Of a stretch of DNA of 64,000 bases, positions 6,570-15,312 are shown piece after piece. Origin of the DNA: Burkholderia latens. GTDB lineage: Bacteria; Pseudomonadota; Gammaproteobacteria; Burkholderiales; Burkholderiaceae. The stretch is from NCBI RefSeq assembly GCF_902499045.1, contig NZ_CABVPL010000002.1, forward strand, positions 231,834 through 295,833, given 5' to 3'. The position numbers and the translations under genes were made by a program. Position 1 is the stretch's first letter; each line of letters begins with the position of its first letter. The notes beneath the pieces are model-generated. The model did not search any database and had not been told where the DNA came from. It saw nothing but the letters and a program-made list of their open reading frames with translations.

Positions 6570-7649
6570 TCAATGCTCAAGTAATGCTTCGACTCTCCCG
6601 CGGCTCAGGCCAAACAACGTCGACGTGACGACGGACAGCACTTTGAAGTCTGCCGCCTCGGCAAGCGCATCCGATACCGACTGAATGTCCGTCGCCGCCT
6701 GCGCGACTGCGGGCCCGTACTTGTCGCCTTGCAGCGCTTGTCCCGCGGTATCGAGTTGGGCGCGCAGCGTGCGGTCCGCTTGCGTCAGCCCGTCGAGCGC
6801 GTGCACCACGTCGCGCAATGCCGCGCGCTGCGCCACGCGGTCGGTAACTCGCCAGCGCGCTGGATCGATGGCTTCCGGCACCGCGTCGACTTGCGCGCGG
6901 CTGGGACGGCCTCCAGGAAACCGCCTGCCCCCACCCTGCACCATCAGATGATCGCGCACGGTGGGCCAACGCGATTCTGCCACCGTGAAATCGATCTGGC
7001 CGTCCGCGGCCAGCGCCGCGCGAACGCCGGTGCAGGCCAGCGCACGGTCCAGCCCGCGCGCAAAGGCGGCTGCGTCGAGCGGCGCATCTCCAAAGCTGAC
7101 CGACACCGGCTGCTTTCCCAAGCCGGCCGGGTGGAAAACCAGGGTTTCCGCACCGCCGCTTCGCCATTGCTCGACATCGAGCGCGCGCATGCGAAACGTA
7201 CACACTGCATCGGCAGCCGGATGCACCACCAACTGCGCGTCCAGCACACCACCCGTCAGCACTGCGCGGTCGCGCCAGAGCGCGCCGAATTTCGCGATCA
7301 GCGCAGCAGCACCGTCGCGCCTGTGTTCCGCATCGCCCAAGACCGTGCTGATCGCCCTCTTCAACCCGTGCAACTGCCCAGCGGCCGTCTCGACGAACGC
7401 CAGCGCGCGCTGCGCGGCAGTCGCGTCGGCGTTCAGTTGTGCGTGGCGTGCGGTGAAGGCGACCGACGCGTCCGCGAAGCGCGGCGCCACGGCGGAAATT
7501 CCCGATGCCGGTAGGTGGGCGATCGGCGCCGCGGTAAGTGCGGCGACCTCCTTCGTACGAGCACGACGCTGCGCGCGGCTGGCCACATGCGCATCGGCAC
7601 GCCGGGAAACCAGCTGACCGCGAACGGGTGTGGCAGATCCCATCTTCAT
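6570..7649 (-). CDS. Uncharacterised flagellar-cluster protein with flagellin hook-IN-like segment
   Basis: 359 residues, starting 11 bp past the flgL stop with a TGAGG ribosome binding site, so it closes the flgKL end of the cluster. There is no signal peptide or membrane segment. The alanine-rich first third contains helices that could coil. Residues of about 195-245 (PVSVSFGDAPLDAAAFARGL, then TGVRAALAADGQIDFTVAES) follow the flagellin hook-IN pattern seen in flagellins and FliD. The last 90 residues look helical (AALRDVVHALDGLTQADRTL). This arrangement suggests an exported hook-associated or filament-associated protein, but no named family is recognised. It might be a degenerate second HAP or a secreted effector of this export apparatus. 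Confidence 0.6.
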   Translation of the reverse strand: MKMGSATPVRGQLVSRRADAHVASRAQRRARTKEVAALTAAPIAHLPASGISAVAPRFADASVAFTARHAQLNADATAAQRALAFVETAAGQLHGLKRAISTVLGDAEHRRDGAAALIAKFGALWRDRAVLTGGVLDAQLVVHPAADAVCTFRMRALDVEQWRSGGAETLVFHPAGLGKQPVSVSFGDAPLDAAAFARGLDRALACTGVRAALAADGQIDFTVAESRWPTVRDHLMVQGGGRRFPGGRPSRAQVDAVPEAIDPARWRVTDRVAQRAALRDVVHALDGLTQADRTLRAQLDTAGQALQGDKYGPAVAQAATDIQSVSDALAEAADFKVLSVVTSTLFGLSRGRVEALLEH

Positions 7650-7659
7650 GAGCGAGGCC

Positions 7660-8574
7660 TCAGATTGCGTCGAACAGCGACAACTGCGTCATGCGCGTAT
7701 AAATCGCGTACGAACCTTTCACGGCTGCGACGTAGTTGTTCAACTGGTCGATCGCCTCGGCAAAGTCCAGTTCTCCTACCAGACTGACGGCTTGCCCGTT
7801 AGCGACTAGCTGCGCCGAATGATTCTCGCTCATCAGATCCAGCGTGTTCTGGGCACCACCCAGATCGGTAATCTTCACGCTGAGGGCATCGATACCGTTG
7901 CGCTTGACCGAGTCCAATGCCGCCGTCAAGACGTCTCGCACCGCCGGTGCGCTCGGATTGACTTCAGGATCCTCCATGGCCGCGATCGCTGCTTCCAGCT
8001 TGTTCATCACATCGGCCAGAGGCTCGACCGTGACGTTGGCGTGCTGCGTGACGCCGCGGCCGATCACCACTTGCTGCAGTTCACCATTGCCGGCGTACGA
8101 GTAGCGGCTGCCGACAGGCGCGGTCGCGTCATATGCGATCGGCGCCGTATTCGTTTGAGAACCGGAGAAAAGAAAGTTGCCGTCGCCATCCTTGGCGTTG
8201 GCGGCCTGCTTCAGGTTGTCGAGCCGCATGCGCAGCGGCGCGGCGAGCGCATTCAGATCAGCCGCGCTGCGGCTACCGTCGGCGGCGGACAGCAACGAAT
8301 CCTGCACTAACATCACCGTGTCAAGCATGCCGTCGAGATGCACTTCGTTCTTTTGCAAGCGCACCGACAGGGTATCGATGTTGGTCTGATAACGCTGAAG
8401 CACCGAGGTGTCGCGCTCGATCAGCAGCAATCGCGCGGCCGCAATCGGGTCGTCCGATGCGCGCTGCACTCGCTGGCCCGTGGTTATCTTGGACGTGAGA
8501 TCGGCGGCTTTGCTGTTCGACGCGCGTAGCGTCGCGAGCATCGTGTTGCCGAAGTGTTGGCTGGCGATACGCAT
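7660..8574 (-). CDS. flgL: Flagellar hook-filament junction protein FlgL (HAP3), lateral system
   Basis: 304 residues. The N-terminus MRIASQHFGNTMLATLRASN and RASDDPIAAARLLLIERD are the conserved D0/D1 helices shared by flagellins and FlgL. The C-terminal helix is LDFAEAIDQLNNYVAAVKGS. The start was chosen at the ATG of MRIASQ by alignment with other FlgL proteins, although the frame stays open for about 90 more codons upstream. HAP3 joins hook to filament outside the cell. Unlike most operons, it is separated from flgK by 418 bp. Confidence 0.85.
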   Translation of the reverse strand: MRIASQHFGNTMLATLRASNSKAADLTSKITTGQRVQRASDDPIAAARLLLIERDTSVLQRYQTNIDTLSVRLQKNEVHLDGMLDTVMLVQDSLLSAADGSRSAADLNALAAPLRMRLDNLKQAANAKDGDGNFLFSGSQTNTAPIAYDATAPVGSRYSYAGNGELQQVVIGRGVTQHANVTVEPLADVMNKLEAAIAAMEDPEVNPSAPAVRDVLTAALDSVKRNGIDALSVKITDLGGAQNTLDLMSENHSAQLVANGQAVSLVGELDFAEAIDQLNNYVAAVKGSYAIYTRMTQLSLFDAI

Positions 8575-8992
8575 GGTGCTCTGTACTGAACGCATCCCGA
8601 CTGCAATGGCTTTCGTGTGGTCGTACCGAGGCTCGGCTGCCTGTCGATATCCGGCCTCCTTTTCAGACAGTCCACGCGCCACGGTTTCCCGACAGAATGC
8701 GCCGACTCGTGCCTGATTCTCCTGACGAACCCGAAACCCGTAGCGCCATTCAGATCGAGTGAATCCCGGTGCTACCTCGCCTTCAACCACATGCGATGAC
8801 TTTGCAATCTTTCGACGTTCTCCCTGTGTTGAACGTTAATCTTCGACGCGCCGTGCTGCCGCTTACGCCGACGTCACGGTCACGCAGTCTTCCGGTATGG
8901 GCGACCATACGCCGTCATCTGAGAGAACGGCTTCCTGGCGTCCCGTCATGGCTCACACCGCCCGCAGGTGCGAACCATCCATACCATTCCTC
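8575..8992. other. Unusually long flgK-flgL spacer
   Basis: flgK and flgL are normally a few bases apart. Here the flgL reading frame is open back to a stop near 8846, and no family is recognisable in the roughly 90 extra residues. I see no hairpin or clear promoter. It may be a decayed gene or carry a separate flgL promoter. Confidence 0.4.
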
Positions 8993-10333
8993 TTAGAAAG
9001 CGCGCATCGTCGCGTCGAACAATTCCTTTGCGACGGAAATCACTTTCATGTTGGCCGAGTAAATCTGAAGGGCCTCGGAAAGATTGACGGCTTCCTCGTC
9101 CATGCTGACCCCGGACAGCGACTGCCACGCTTCTTCCGCTCGCTGGCGAACGTTCACGGCAATTGCCAAGCTCGACTGGTTCTGCTCGCTCTGCACACCG
9201 AGCTTCCCGACCAGCAGCACGTACGCGTCGCCCAACGAAGCCTCGCCGAAGCCCGGCAAATCGATACGTCGGGAGCGCAGTTCGATCAGCTTGAGAAGAT
9301 TGTCGCTGTTGCCCGGGGTCTTTGGATCGCCCGAAAAGCCGAGTTCCTCGGGCTTCATCTCGTTAGCCGTCAGGTGGCCCGTTACCGGATTGAACGTGAA
9401 CAGCGCCTTGCCCGGCGAACCTCCCATGCCGAAGCCTGCAGTGACCTGCGCGTTGAAGCTGCCCGCAAGCTCGCCCGCCAGCGAGCGGATCGCCTCCATC
9501 TGCGGCAGCAGCGTGTCCTTTGCAAACGACGACAAGCCGCCCAGCTCACCGCCGACCGTGGCGCCGTCCACCGGATACTGCGTGCCGGCCAGTTCCAGCT
9601 TGAGTTCGAACGTGCCGCCGGCCAGCGTTTCCACCCTCATCTTTGCGACCTGATGGCCCGCAATGAGCGGTGTACCGCCCGCAAGGCTCACGTCGACGGT
9701 GCCGTCGGGCTGACGAACAGTGCGGATATCGACCAGCGCCGACAACTGGTCGATGGCCTGGTCGCGCTGATCGATGAGCTCGGACGGTGCGCCACCGTTG
9801 GCTTCCGCGTCGGCGACGAGACGGTTCAACTCCGCGGCAGTTCGGGACAGACCGTTGATCTGCTCCACGGTGGCCGCGCTCTGCTGGCGCAGCGTATCGA
9901 GCTGGCCACGCATCATCTGCTGCACACTGTTGAAACTCTTCGCCATGCCGCCGGCAGCCAGCAGCACCTGCTGCCGCAGCGCAGAGTTGGCCACATCGGC
10001 ACTGGCCGCGTCCAGCGCACCGAAAAACTTGCCCATCGAGACTTTGATGCTGCCGTCCTTGAGCCCCATCACTTCCTCGAGTTGACGGAAGTACGATTCC
10101 GCCGCCCGATGCTCGCCGACCGACCCGTGCGAGGCCCACTTCCGCTGCGTGTTGGTGTGATCGCCGAAACGGATCACCGAACTCGCATCGACACCGCCGC
10201 TCACGCGCGAGGTTCGCAGCACACCCTGGCGCGTGTAGCCCGCGGTCTGCTGGTTTGCCGTGTTGCGTGCCGACCTGTCCATCGCTGCTCGCGCCCCGAG
10301 CGCGCCTGACAAACCAATTTGGGTAATGTTCAT
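8993..10333 (-). CDS. flgK: Flagellar hook-associated protein FlgK (HAP1)
   Basis: 446 residues, shorter than typical FlgK (about 550-650). The N-terminus MNITQIGLSGALGARAAMD with NTANQQTAGYTRQGV is the conserved first domain. ELIDQRDQAIDQLSALVDI is the classic FlgK signature. The C-terminus SGVSMDEEAVNLSEALQIYS is the conserved terminal domain. The start ATG lies at the conserved N-terminus with only a weak ribosome binding site. It sits downstream of flgJ on the same strand. It is an exported junction protein at the hook tip; the short length implies a reduced central domain, as is common in lateral systems. Confidence 0.88.
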   Translation of the reverse strand: MNITQIGLSGALGARAAMDRSARNTANQQTAGYTRQGVLRTSRVSGGVDASSVIRFGDHTNTQRKWASHGSVGEHRAAESYFRQLEEVMGLKDGSIKVSMGKFFGALDAASADVANSALRQQVLLAAGGMAKSFNSVQQMMRGQLDTLRQQSAATVEQINGLSRTAAELNRLVADAEANGGAPSELIDQRDQAIDQLSALVDIRTVRQPDGTVDVSLAGGTPLIAGHQVAKMRVETLAGGTFELKLELAGTQYPVDGATVGGELGGLSSFAKDTLLPQMEAIRSLAGELAGSFNAQVTAGFGMGGSPGKALFTFNPVTGHLTANEMKPEELGFSGDPKTPGNSDNLLKLIELRSRRIDLPGFGEASLGDAYVLLVGKLGVQSEQNQSSLAIAVNVRQRAEEAWQSLSGVSMDEEAVNLSEALQIYSANMKVISVAKELFDATMRAF

Positions 10334-10379
10334 ACTGAGGTTCAAGTGCAAAAAGTGTGGCGATGAAAGTGTTAATGCG

Positions 10380-10712
10380 TCAGTCTGTCGACGACGTCGC
10401 GTCAGGCGGCAGCATCTGCGCGACCAGCGTGTCCGCGATGCCAAAGCCACGTTGCTTCGCGATAGCATCGGCCACCGCACGGTTCGCGTAGTCAAGCATT
10501 GCTTCGCTGGAACGATCGGTAAAGCCGTCGTCTCCCTTGAGCTGGTCGGTCGCCTTCTTCATTTCGCTCAACATCTGCGCGATGAAAAGGCCTTCGAACT
10601 TCACGGCTGCATCTTCCACGCGCGCGCGATAAGCTGGATCCGACGCCTTGACGGCCGTGGTCTCAATCGCAGCGTACTGTGCGTGTGGCAGGTATCCGGG
10701 TTCAAGCGTCAT
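10380..10712 (-). CDS. flgJ: Rod-assembly protein FlgJ, N-terminal domain only
   Basis: 110 residues covering only the rod-capping domain (VKFEGLFIAQMLSEMKKATD, followed by AMLDYANRAVADAIAKQRG). The muramidase domain that follows it in the single FlgJ of enterobacteria and in most beta-proteobacterial flagella is absent. A separate GH73-type gene lies at 17799-18560. It is placed between flgI and flgK as usual and lies 15 bp after flgI. It should cap the growing rod in the periplasm. Confidence 0.85.
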   Translation of the reverse strand: MTLEPGYLPHAQYAAIETTAVKASDPAYRARVEDAAVKFEGLFIAQMLSEMKKATDQLKGDDGFTDRSSEAMLDYANRAVADAIAKQRGFGIADTLVAQMLPPDATSSTD

Positions 10713-10726
10713 AATCGAATTCCTCG

Positions 10727-11851
10727 TCAGATCACCACCAGGTCGCCCGTCAGTGCGCCAGCTTCGGAAAGGGCTTGCAGGATCGCCATCAGGTCATCCG
10801 GCGTGGCGCCAGTGCGGGTGATCGTGTCGACGATCGCTTGCAGGCTAGCGCCCGATGTCCACTGAAACGCATTGCCGCCCGCCTGCGTCACCCCGATCTC
10901 ACTCACGGGCGCCGCCACGGTGCTGCCGTTGGCGAATGCATTCGGCTGGCTGACCATCGTGCCTTCGGCGATCGTCACCTTCAGCGAGCCGTGCGAAACG
11001 ACCGCCGGTTTGACCGTCACTCCCTGACTGATAACGACCGTACCGGTGCGCGAGTTAAAGACGACGCGCGGCACCTCTGCGCCCTTACTCACCTTCAACG
11101 CGTTCAGGCGGGCAACGAACGCCACGCGCTGGCTCGCCACCTGGGGGGCGACCACATCCACCGAGGTGGCGTCCACCGTGCTGGCGACTTCGCTGCCGAG
11201 TGCGTTGTTGATCACGTCGGCGATACTGGAGGCCGTCTGGAAATCCGGACGTTTCAGGTTCAAGCGTACGGTAGGCGTATCGGCGAAATCGGTGGCGATC
11301 TCCCGCTCGATCGTTGCACCCTTGGGAATCCGGCCCGTGGTGGGCGTATTGATGGTGACGCTGGTGCCGCTGCGTCCTTGCACATTCAGACCGGGAATCA
11401 CCAGGTTGCCCTGCGCCAGCGCATAGACGTCGCCGTCCGCCGCACGCAAGGGCGTCATCAGCAGTGTTCCGCCGCGCAGGCTCTTCGCATCACCGAGCGA
11501 TGAAACGGTCACGTCCACTTTCTGGCCGCGGCGATAGCCCGGCGGGAAAGTCGCGCTCACTATCACCGCGGCCGCGTTGCGCGAACGCAGGTTGATATTT
11601 TCCGGCAGTCGCGTGCCGAATTGCTTGAGCATATTCGTCAGCGATTGGGTGGTGTACTTGGCCTGCGTGCCGTCACCCGATCCGGCCAAGCCAACCACGA
11701 TACCGTAGCCGACGAGCGCATTCTCACGCACGCCCTCTACGTCGACCAGGCTACCGACGGTCTGAGCGTGCGCTTCGATCGTACTGCTTAGCGCGATACC
11801 GATTGCGATAGCCAGGGCGGCGACACGGGTTGTTAGTCGGAATGGTTTCAT
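10727..11851 (-). CDS. flgI: Flagellar P-ring protein FlgI
   Basis: 374 residues, normal for the family. The signal peptide is about 30 residues (ending EAHAQ). The mature protein begins with LVDVEGVRENALVGYGIVVG, the family hallmark, followed by GTRLPENINLRSRNAAAVIV and RPDFQTASSIADVIN. The protein forms the periplasmic P ring around the rod. It lies between flgH and flgJ in the long flgB-to-flgL minus-strand operon. Confidence 0.93.
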   Translation of the reverse strand: MKPFRLTTRVAALAIAIGIALSSTIEAHAQTVGSLVDVEGVRENALVGYGIVVGLAGSGDGTQAKYTTQSLTNMLKQFGTRLPENINLRSRNAAAVIVSATFPPGYRRGQKVDVTVSSLGDAKSLRGGTLLMTPLRAADGDVYALAQGNLVIPGLNVQGRSGTSVTINTPTTGRIPKGATIEREIATDFADTPTVRLNLKRPDFQTASSIADVINNALGSEVASTVDATSVDVVAPQVASQRVAFVARLNALKVSKGAEVPRVVFNSRTGTVVISQGVTVKPAVVSHGSLKVTIAEGTMVSQPNAFANGSTVAAPVSEIGVTQAGGNAFQWTSGASLQAIVDTITRTGATPDDLMAILQALSEAGALTGDLVVI

Positions 11852-11910
11852 CGTTTCATCCTGCGGTCGATCGGGCGTCGACCTGGTTCGGTTCGCTCGT
11901 CGTCGCCAAC

Positions 11911-12576
11911 TCAGAACGGCATCCAGGGGCTGTTGAAGAATCGGGTCAACAAGCCGGGCTGGTTTGCGTCCGCCAGCGACCCGCGGCCCGCGTAGGTAAT
12001 GCGCGCATTCGCCACGCGTTGAGATGACACACGATTGTTCGAATCGATGTCGGCAGCACGCACGTAACCCGCCAGACGCACGTTCTCTTCGCCCTGGTTC
12101 AGCACGAGGCGCTTCTCGCCCCGCACTTGCAGCAGGCCGTTGGGCATCACGCGCAGCACCACGACCGTCACCGACCCGCGCAGCGTGTTTTGCTGCGAGC
12201 TGGAACCCGCGCCGTTGAACCCGCTCTTCGTGCCGAGTTCGGCCTCGACCGGCAGTGCCTTGCCGAATAGTGACGGCTTCTTGGCGCTAAGACTGCTGTC
12301 CTTGCCAACCTGCGTGCCGCTCTTCTTGCTCGCCTGGGTCGACTCTTCGAGATCCACCGTCAACACGTCGCCGGCGCGGAAAGCGCGCACGTCCGACGTC
12401 AGCGACCACGCCTGATCGGGAACCAGCACGCCGCCCGCCGTGCCTCGACGGACATCGAAAACGGTATCGGGCATGCTGTCGTCGAAGTCCGGCAGCGAAC
12501 GATCGAACGGCCCGGTCGCACAACCGCCCAGCAAGGCCAGCACACCGCCCATGGCAACGAAGCGGGTAAGCGTCAT
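11911..12576 (-). CDS. flgH: Flagellar L-ring lipoprotein FlgH
   Basis: 221 residues. A lipoprotein signal peptide ends in the lipobox LLGGC (Cys at about 19). The motifs FRAGDVLTVDLEESTQASK and NGLLQVRGEKRLVLNQGEE are typical of FlgH, which forms the outer-membrane L ring. Its start codon overlaps the flgG stop by one base (TGATG), so translation is coupled. Confidence 0.93.
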   Translation of the reverse strand: MTLTRFVAMGGVLALLGGCATGPFDRSLPDFDDSMPDTVFDVRRGTAGGVLVPDQAWSLTSDVRAFRAGDVLTVDLEESTQASKKSGTQVGKDSSLSAKKPSLFGKALPVEAELGTKSGFNGAGSSSQQNTLRGSVTVVVLRVMPNGLLQVRGEKRLVLNQGEENVRLAGYVRAADIDSNNRVSSQRVANARITYAGRGSLADANQPGLLTRFFNSPWMPF

Positions 12577-13361
12577 CAGCGCGCAGCCTGCGACAGGTAC
12601 TGCATCATGTTGTCGGCAGCCGACAGCACCTTGGTGTTCATCTCGTACGTGCGTTGGGCAGCGATCATCTCGACCATTTCTTCCACGGCCAATACGTTGG
12701 AGCCCTCGAGCGCACCCTGCTTGATCGTTCCGATACCATTCTGACCGGGCTCACTTTCGGTGGGCGCGCCGCTGGCAACGGTTTCTGCATACAGGTTGCC
12801 GCCCAATGCGAGCAGGCCAGCCGGATTCACGAATTGAGCAAGCTGAAGCTGGCCGACTTCGGCCAGCGTCTTGCCTGCGCCCGTCGAAACCGACACAGTC
12901 CCGTTCTCGCTGATGGTGATACCCACCGCCTCAGGTGGAATGTCGATACCCGGCATGAGCGGCAGGCCCTGTGCATTGGTCAGGCGGCCCTGGTCGTTCA
13001 GGCGCAACTGGCCGGCGCGCGTGTAGCCCACCTCGCCGTTCGGCATTTCCACCTGCAAAAAGCCATTGCCGACAATAGCCACGTCCAGCGGCTGGCCGGT
13101 CTCCTGAAGCGCGCCGGTGGTGAACACCTTTTGCGTGCCGGCAATCCGCGTGCCGTTGCCGAGTTGCACACCCGGCCCCGTTGCGTTGTCCGATACCTGC
13201 GCGCCGGGCTGGCGCTCCGCACGGTAGAACATGTCTTCGAAAACGGCACGATCGCGTTTGAAGCCGACGGTGTTGACGTTCGCAAGGTTGTTGGCAATCG
13301 CCTGCAGCTTCGCGTCCTGGGCCTGGATGCCCGTCTTGCTGATCCACATTGCGTGATTCAT
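12576..13361 (-). CDS. flgG: Flagellar distal rod protein FlgG
   Basis: 261 residues, the canonical size. The N-terminus (MWISKTGIQAQDAKLQAIAN, NLANVNTVGFKRDRAVFEDM) and the C-terminus (EGSNVLAVEEMVEMIAAQRT, YEMNTKVLSAADNMMQYL) are diagnostic of the distal rod protein. It overlaps flgH by one base and follows flgF by about 50 bp. Confidence 0.94.
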   Translation of the reverse strand: MNHAMWISKTGIQAQDAKLQAIANNLANVNTVGFKRDRAVFEDMFYRAERQPGAQVSDNATGPGVQLGNGTRIAGTQKVFTTGALQETGQPLDVAIVGNGFLQVEMPNGEVGYTRAGQLRLNDQGRLTNAQGLPLMPGIDIPPEAVGITISENGTVSVSTGAGKTLAEVGQLQLAQFVNPAGLLALGGNLYAETVASGAPTESEPGQNGIGTIKQGALEGSNVLAVEEMVEMIAAQRTYEMNTKVLSAADNMMQYLSQAAR

Positions 13362-13412
13362 CGTCGCTCTTGAGTGTTGGTTGATTCGTTTGGCGTCGGT
13401 CCACCCGACCGC

Positions 13413-14138
13413 TTACCCACGGATGAGCCGGTTGCCGGCATCGGCCATTTCATCGGCCACCTTGTATAGCTTCATCTGCATCTCGAAAGAGCGCGTGAGC
13501 GACATCGTCTGCATCATTTCCTCGACGGCCGACACGTTGCTGGCTTCCAGATGGCCGCCCTTGACGGTCACGCTGTCGTCGGCCGGATAGTCGGTACCGG
13601 TGCGCGAAACGATGAGGCCCTGCGGGTTCTTCACCAGGTCGGTCGGCTCCGGGTTCACCAGCAGCAGGCGACCCGCGTCCTGCACACCCTTCTCGCCCGC
13701 CGTCACTACGGAAATCGTGCCGTCCGCGCCGATCGTCAACGCATCGTGCTCGGGCAGCACGATCGGACCGCCCTCTCCCAATACGGCGTTACCGTTCAGG
13801 GTCAGCGCGCCGTCGCCGTCGAGCGTGAGCGCGCCAGCTCGCGTGTATGCGACGCCCTGCGGGGTTTCCACCGCAAGATAGCCGGCTCCGTCGATGGCCA
13901 CGTCCAGCGTGCGGCCCGTTTCGCTGATCTTGCCCGGTTCGTGATTCACATGCGTCGACGTGAGCGTTGCGTGGTAACGCGAGTCGTAGCCATAACCCCT
14001 GGCTGCCTCACTTGTCACGCTGGCCAGATCGGCGCGAAAGCCGCTGGTCTGCGCGTTGGCAAGGTTGTTGGCTCGCACGTTGAGCGCGCGCAGCGAATGC
14101 TCGGCGCCCGTCATCGCGGTGTAGAGGAAATTGTCCAT
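13413..14138 (-). CDS. flgF: Flagellar proximal rod protein FlgF
   Basis: 241 residues. The N-terminus MDNFLYTAMTGAEHSLRALN with NNLANAQTSGFRADLA, the central GRTLDVAIDGAGYLAVETPQ and the C-terminus SNVSAVEEMMQTMSLTRSFE match FlgF. It starts 5 bp past flgE and precedes flgG. It is exported by the flagellar type III apparatus to build the rod. Confidence 0.92.
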   Translation of the reverse strand: MDNFLYTAMTGAEHSLRALNVRANNLANAQTSGFRADLASVTSEAARGYGYDSRYHATLTSTHVNHEPGKISETGRTLDVAIDGAGYLAVETPQGVAYTRAGALTLDGDGALTLNGNAVLGEGGPIVLPEHDALTIGADGTISVVTAGEKGVQDAGRLLLVNPEPTDLVKNPQGLIVSRTGTDYPADDSVTVKGGHLEASNVSAVEEMMQTMSLTRSFEMQMKLYKVADEMADAGNRLIRG

Positions 14139-14142
14139 CGCG

Positions 14143-15312
14143 TTACAGCGCCTGCATCAACGCGCGCATCATTTCGTTTTCGGTCGACAGCACCTTCGAG
14201 TTGGCCTGGTAGTTCTGCTGCGCGCCCATCAGGCTCACGAGCTCCGCGGTCATGTCCACGTTCGACTGCTCGACTGCGCGCACGGCAAGCTTGCCGGCCA
14301 TGCCGGTGCCCGGCTTGCCGACCAGCGGTTCACCGGTAGCGGAGCTGGCCTGCCAGCCGGAACCCTCCACCGGCACCAGGCCGTTTTCGTTCTGGAACGT
14401 CGCGATGGCCAATTGGCCGGCCGACAGCTTCTTGCCGTTGCTGTACTGCACCTCGATCGAGCCGTCCTCAGCCAGCGACACCCCGGTCACGGTGCCGGCC
14501 TTGTAGCCGTCCACCCGGCTCTTGTCGGTCGTCTGTTTGCCGCCAAACATCGTCGTGCCGGCGTAGCTGACTGCGATCGACATCGGTGCGGCGTCGGTCG
14601 GCGTGCCGAGGTCAAGCTCAACGGTGGCGGTCGGCGTGACCAGCTTGCCGGCGTTGTCGAAGCTCAGCTCGACGGGGCTGCCGACAGCCTGGCCGTCCAT
14701 CGCGTAATAGACCTGCATCTTGTTGCCCGCATCCTTCACGAAATACTGGGTGACGGTGTGCTCGCGGCCGAGAGAATCCGTCACGGTGGCGGCCGATATG
14801 CCGTTGTACGACTTCGGATCATCCTTGTTGAATGGCGAAACCGTCGGCTTGGTCCAGTCGGCCGACATATTGCCGACGTATTCCAGCGAACTGCTCGCCT
14901 GTGCGGGAATCGCGCCCGTCGGAATCGTCAGGCTGCCCAATGCGCCGTCCGCGCCATACCCCTGCACGATGCGGCTCATGAAATCGGTCACGTTGCCGTT
15001 CTTGTCGATGTTGAACACACCGGCGCGCGAATACACCATCGAGCCGTCGGTGTCGCGAGAGATGAAGAACCCCTTGCCTGCGATCGCGGCGTCCATGCCG
15101 CGGCCCGTCGCGGAAAAATTTCCGGTGACGTCCATCGACTGCGAGGTCGAACCGATCGATACGCCCGACGGCATCGCATTGATGTAACTCGACGCGAAGT
15201 TGGCGCGGCCCGATTTGAAGCCGAGCGTGCCACTGTTGGCGATGTTGTTGCTGATCTGGTTGAGCTGCCCGTTGATGGCGTTGATGCCGGCGAGCGCGAT
15301 GTTGAAACTCAT
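14143..15312 (-). CDS. flgE: Flagellar hook protein FlgE
   Basis: 389 residues. The N-terminal MSFNIALAGINAINGQLNQI, NNIANSGTLGFKSGRANFAS and the GKGFFISR strand, plus the C-terminal EQSNVDMTAELVSLMGAQQN, are standard for the hook protein. The ATG overlaps the end of flgD by four bases (ATGA). About 400 residues is normal for a short hook protein. Confidence 0.94.
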   Translation of the reverse strand: MSFNIALAGINAINGQLNQISNNIANSGTLGFKSGRANFASSYINAMPSGVSIGSTSQSMDVTGNFSATGRGMDAAIAGKGFFISRDTDGSMVYSRAGVFNIDKNGNVTDFMSRIVQGYGADGALGSLTIPTGAIPAQASSSLEYVGNMSADWTKPTVSPFNKDDPKSYNGISAATVTDSLGREHTVTQYFVKDAGNKMQVYYAMDGQAVGSPVELSFDNAGKLVTPTATVELDLGTPTDAAPMSIAVSYAGTTMFGGKQTTDKSRVDGYKAGTVTGVSLAEDGSIEVQYSNGKKLSAGQLAIATFQNENGLVPVEGSGWQASSATGEPLVGKPGTGMAGKLAVRAVEQSNVDMTAELVSLMGAQQNYQANSKVLSTENEMMRALMQAL

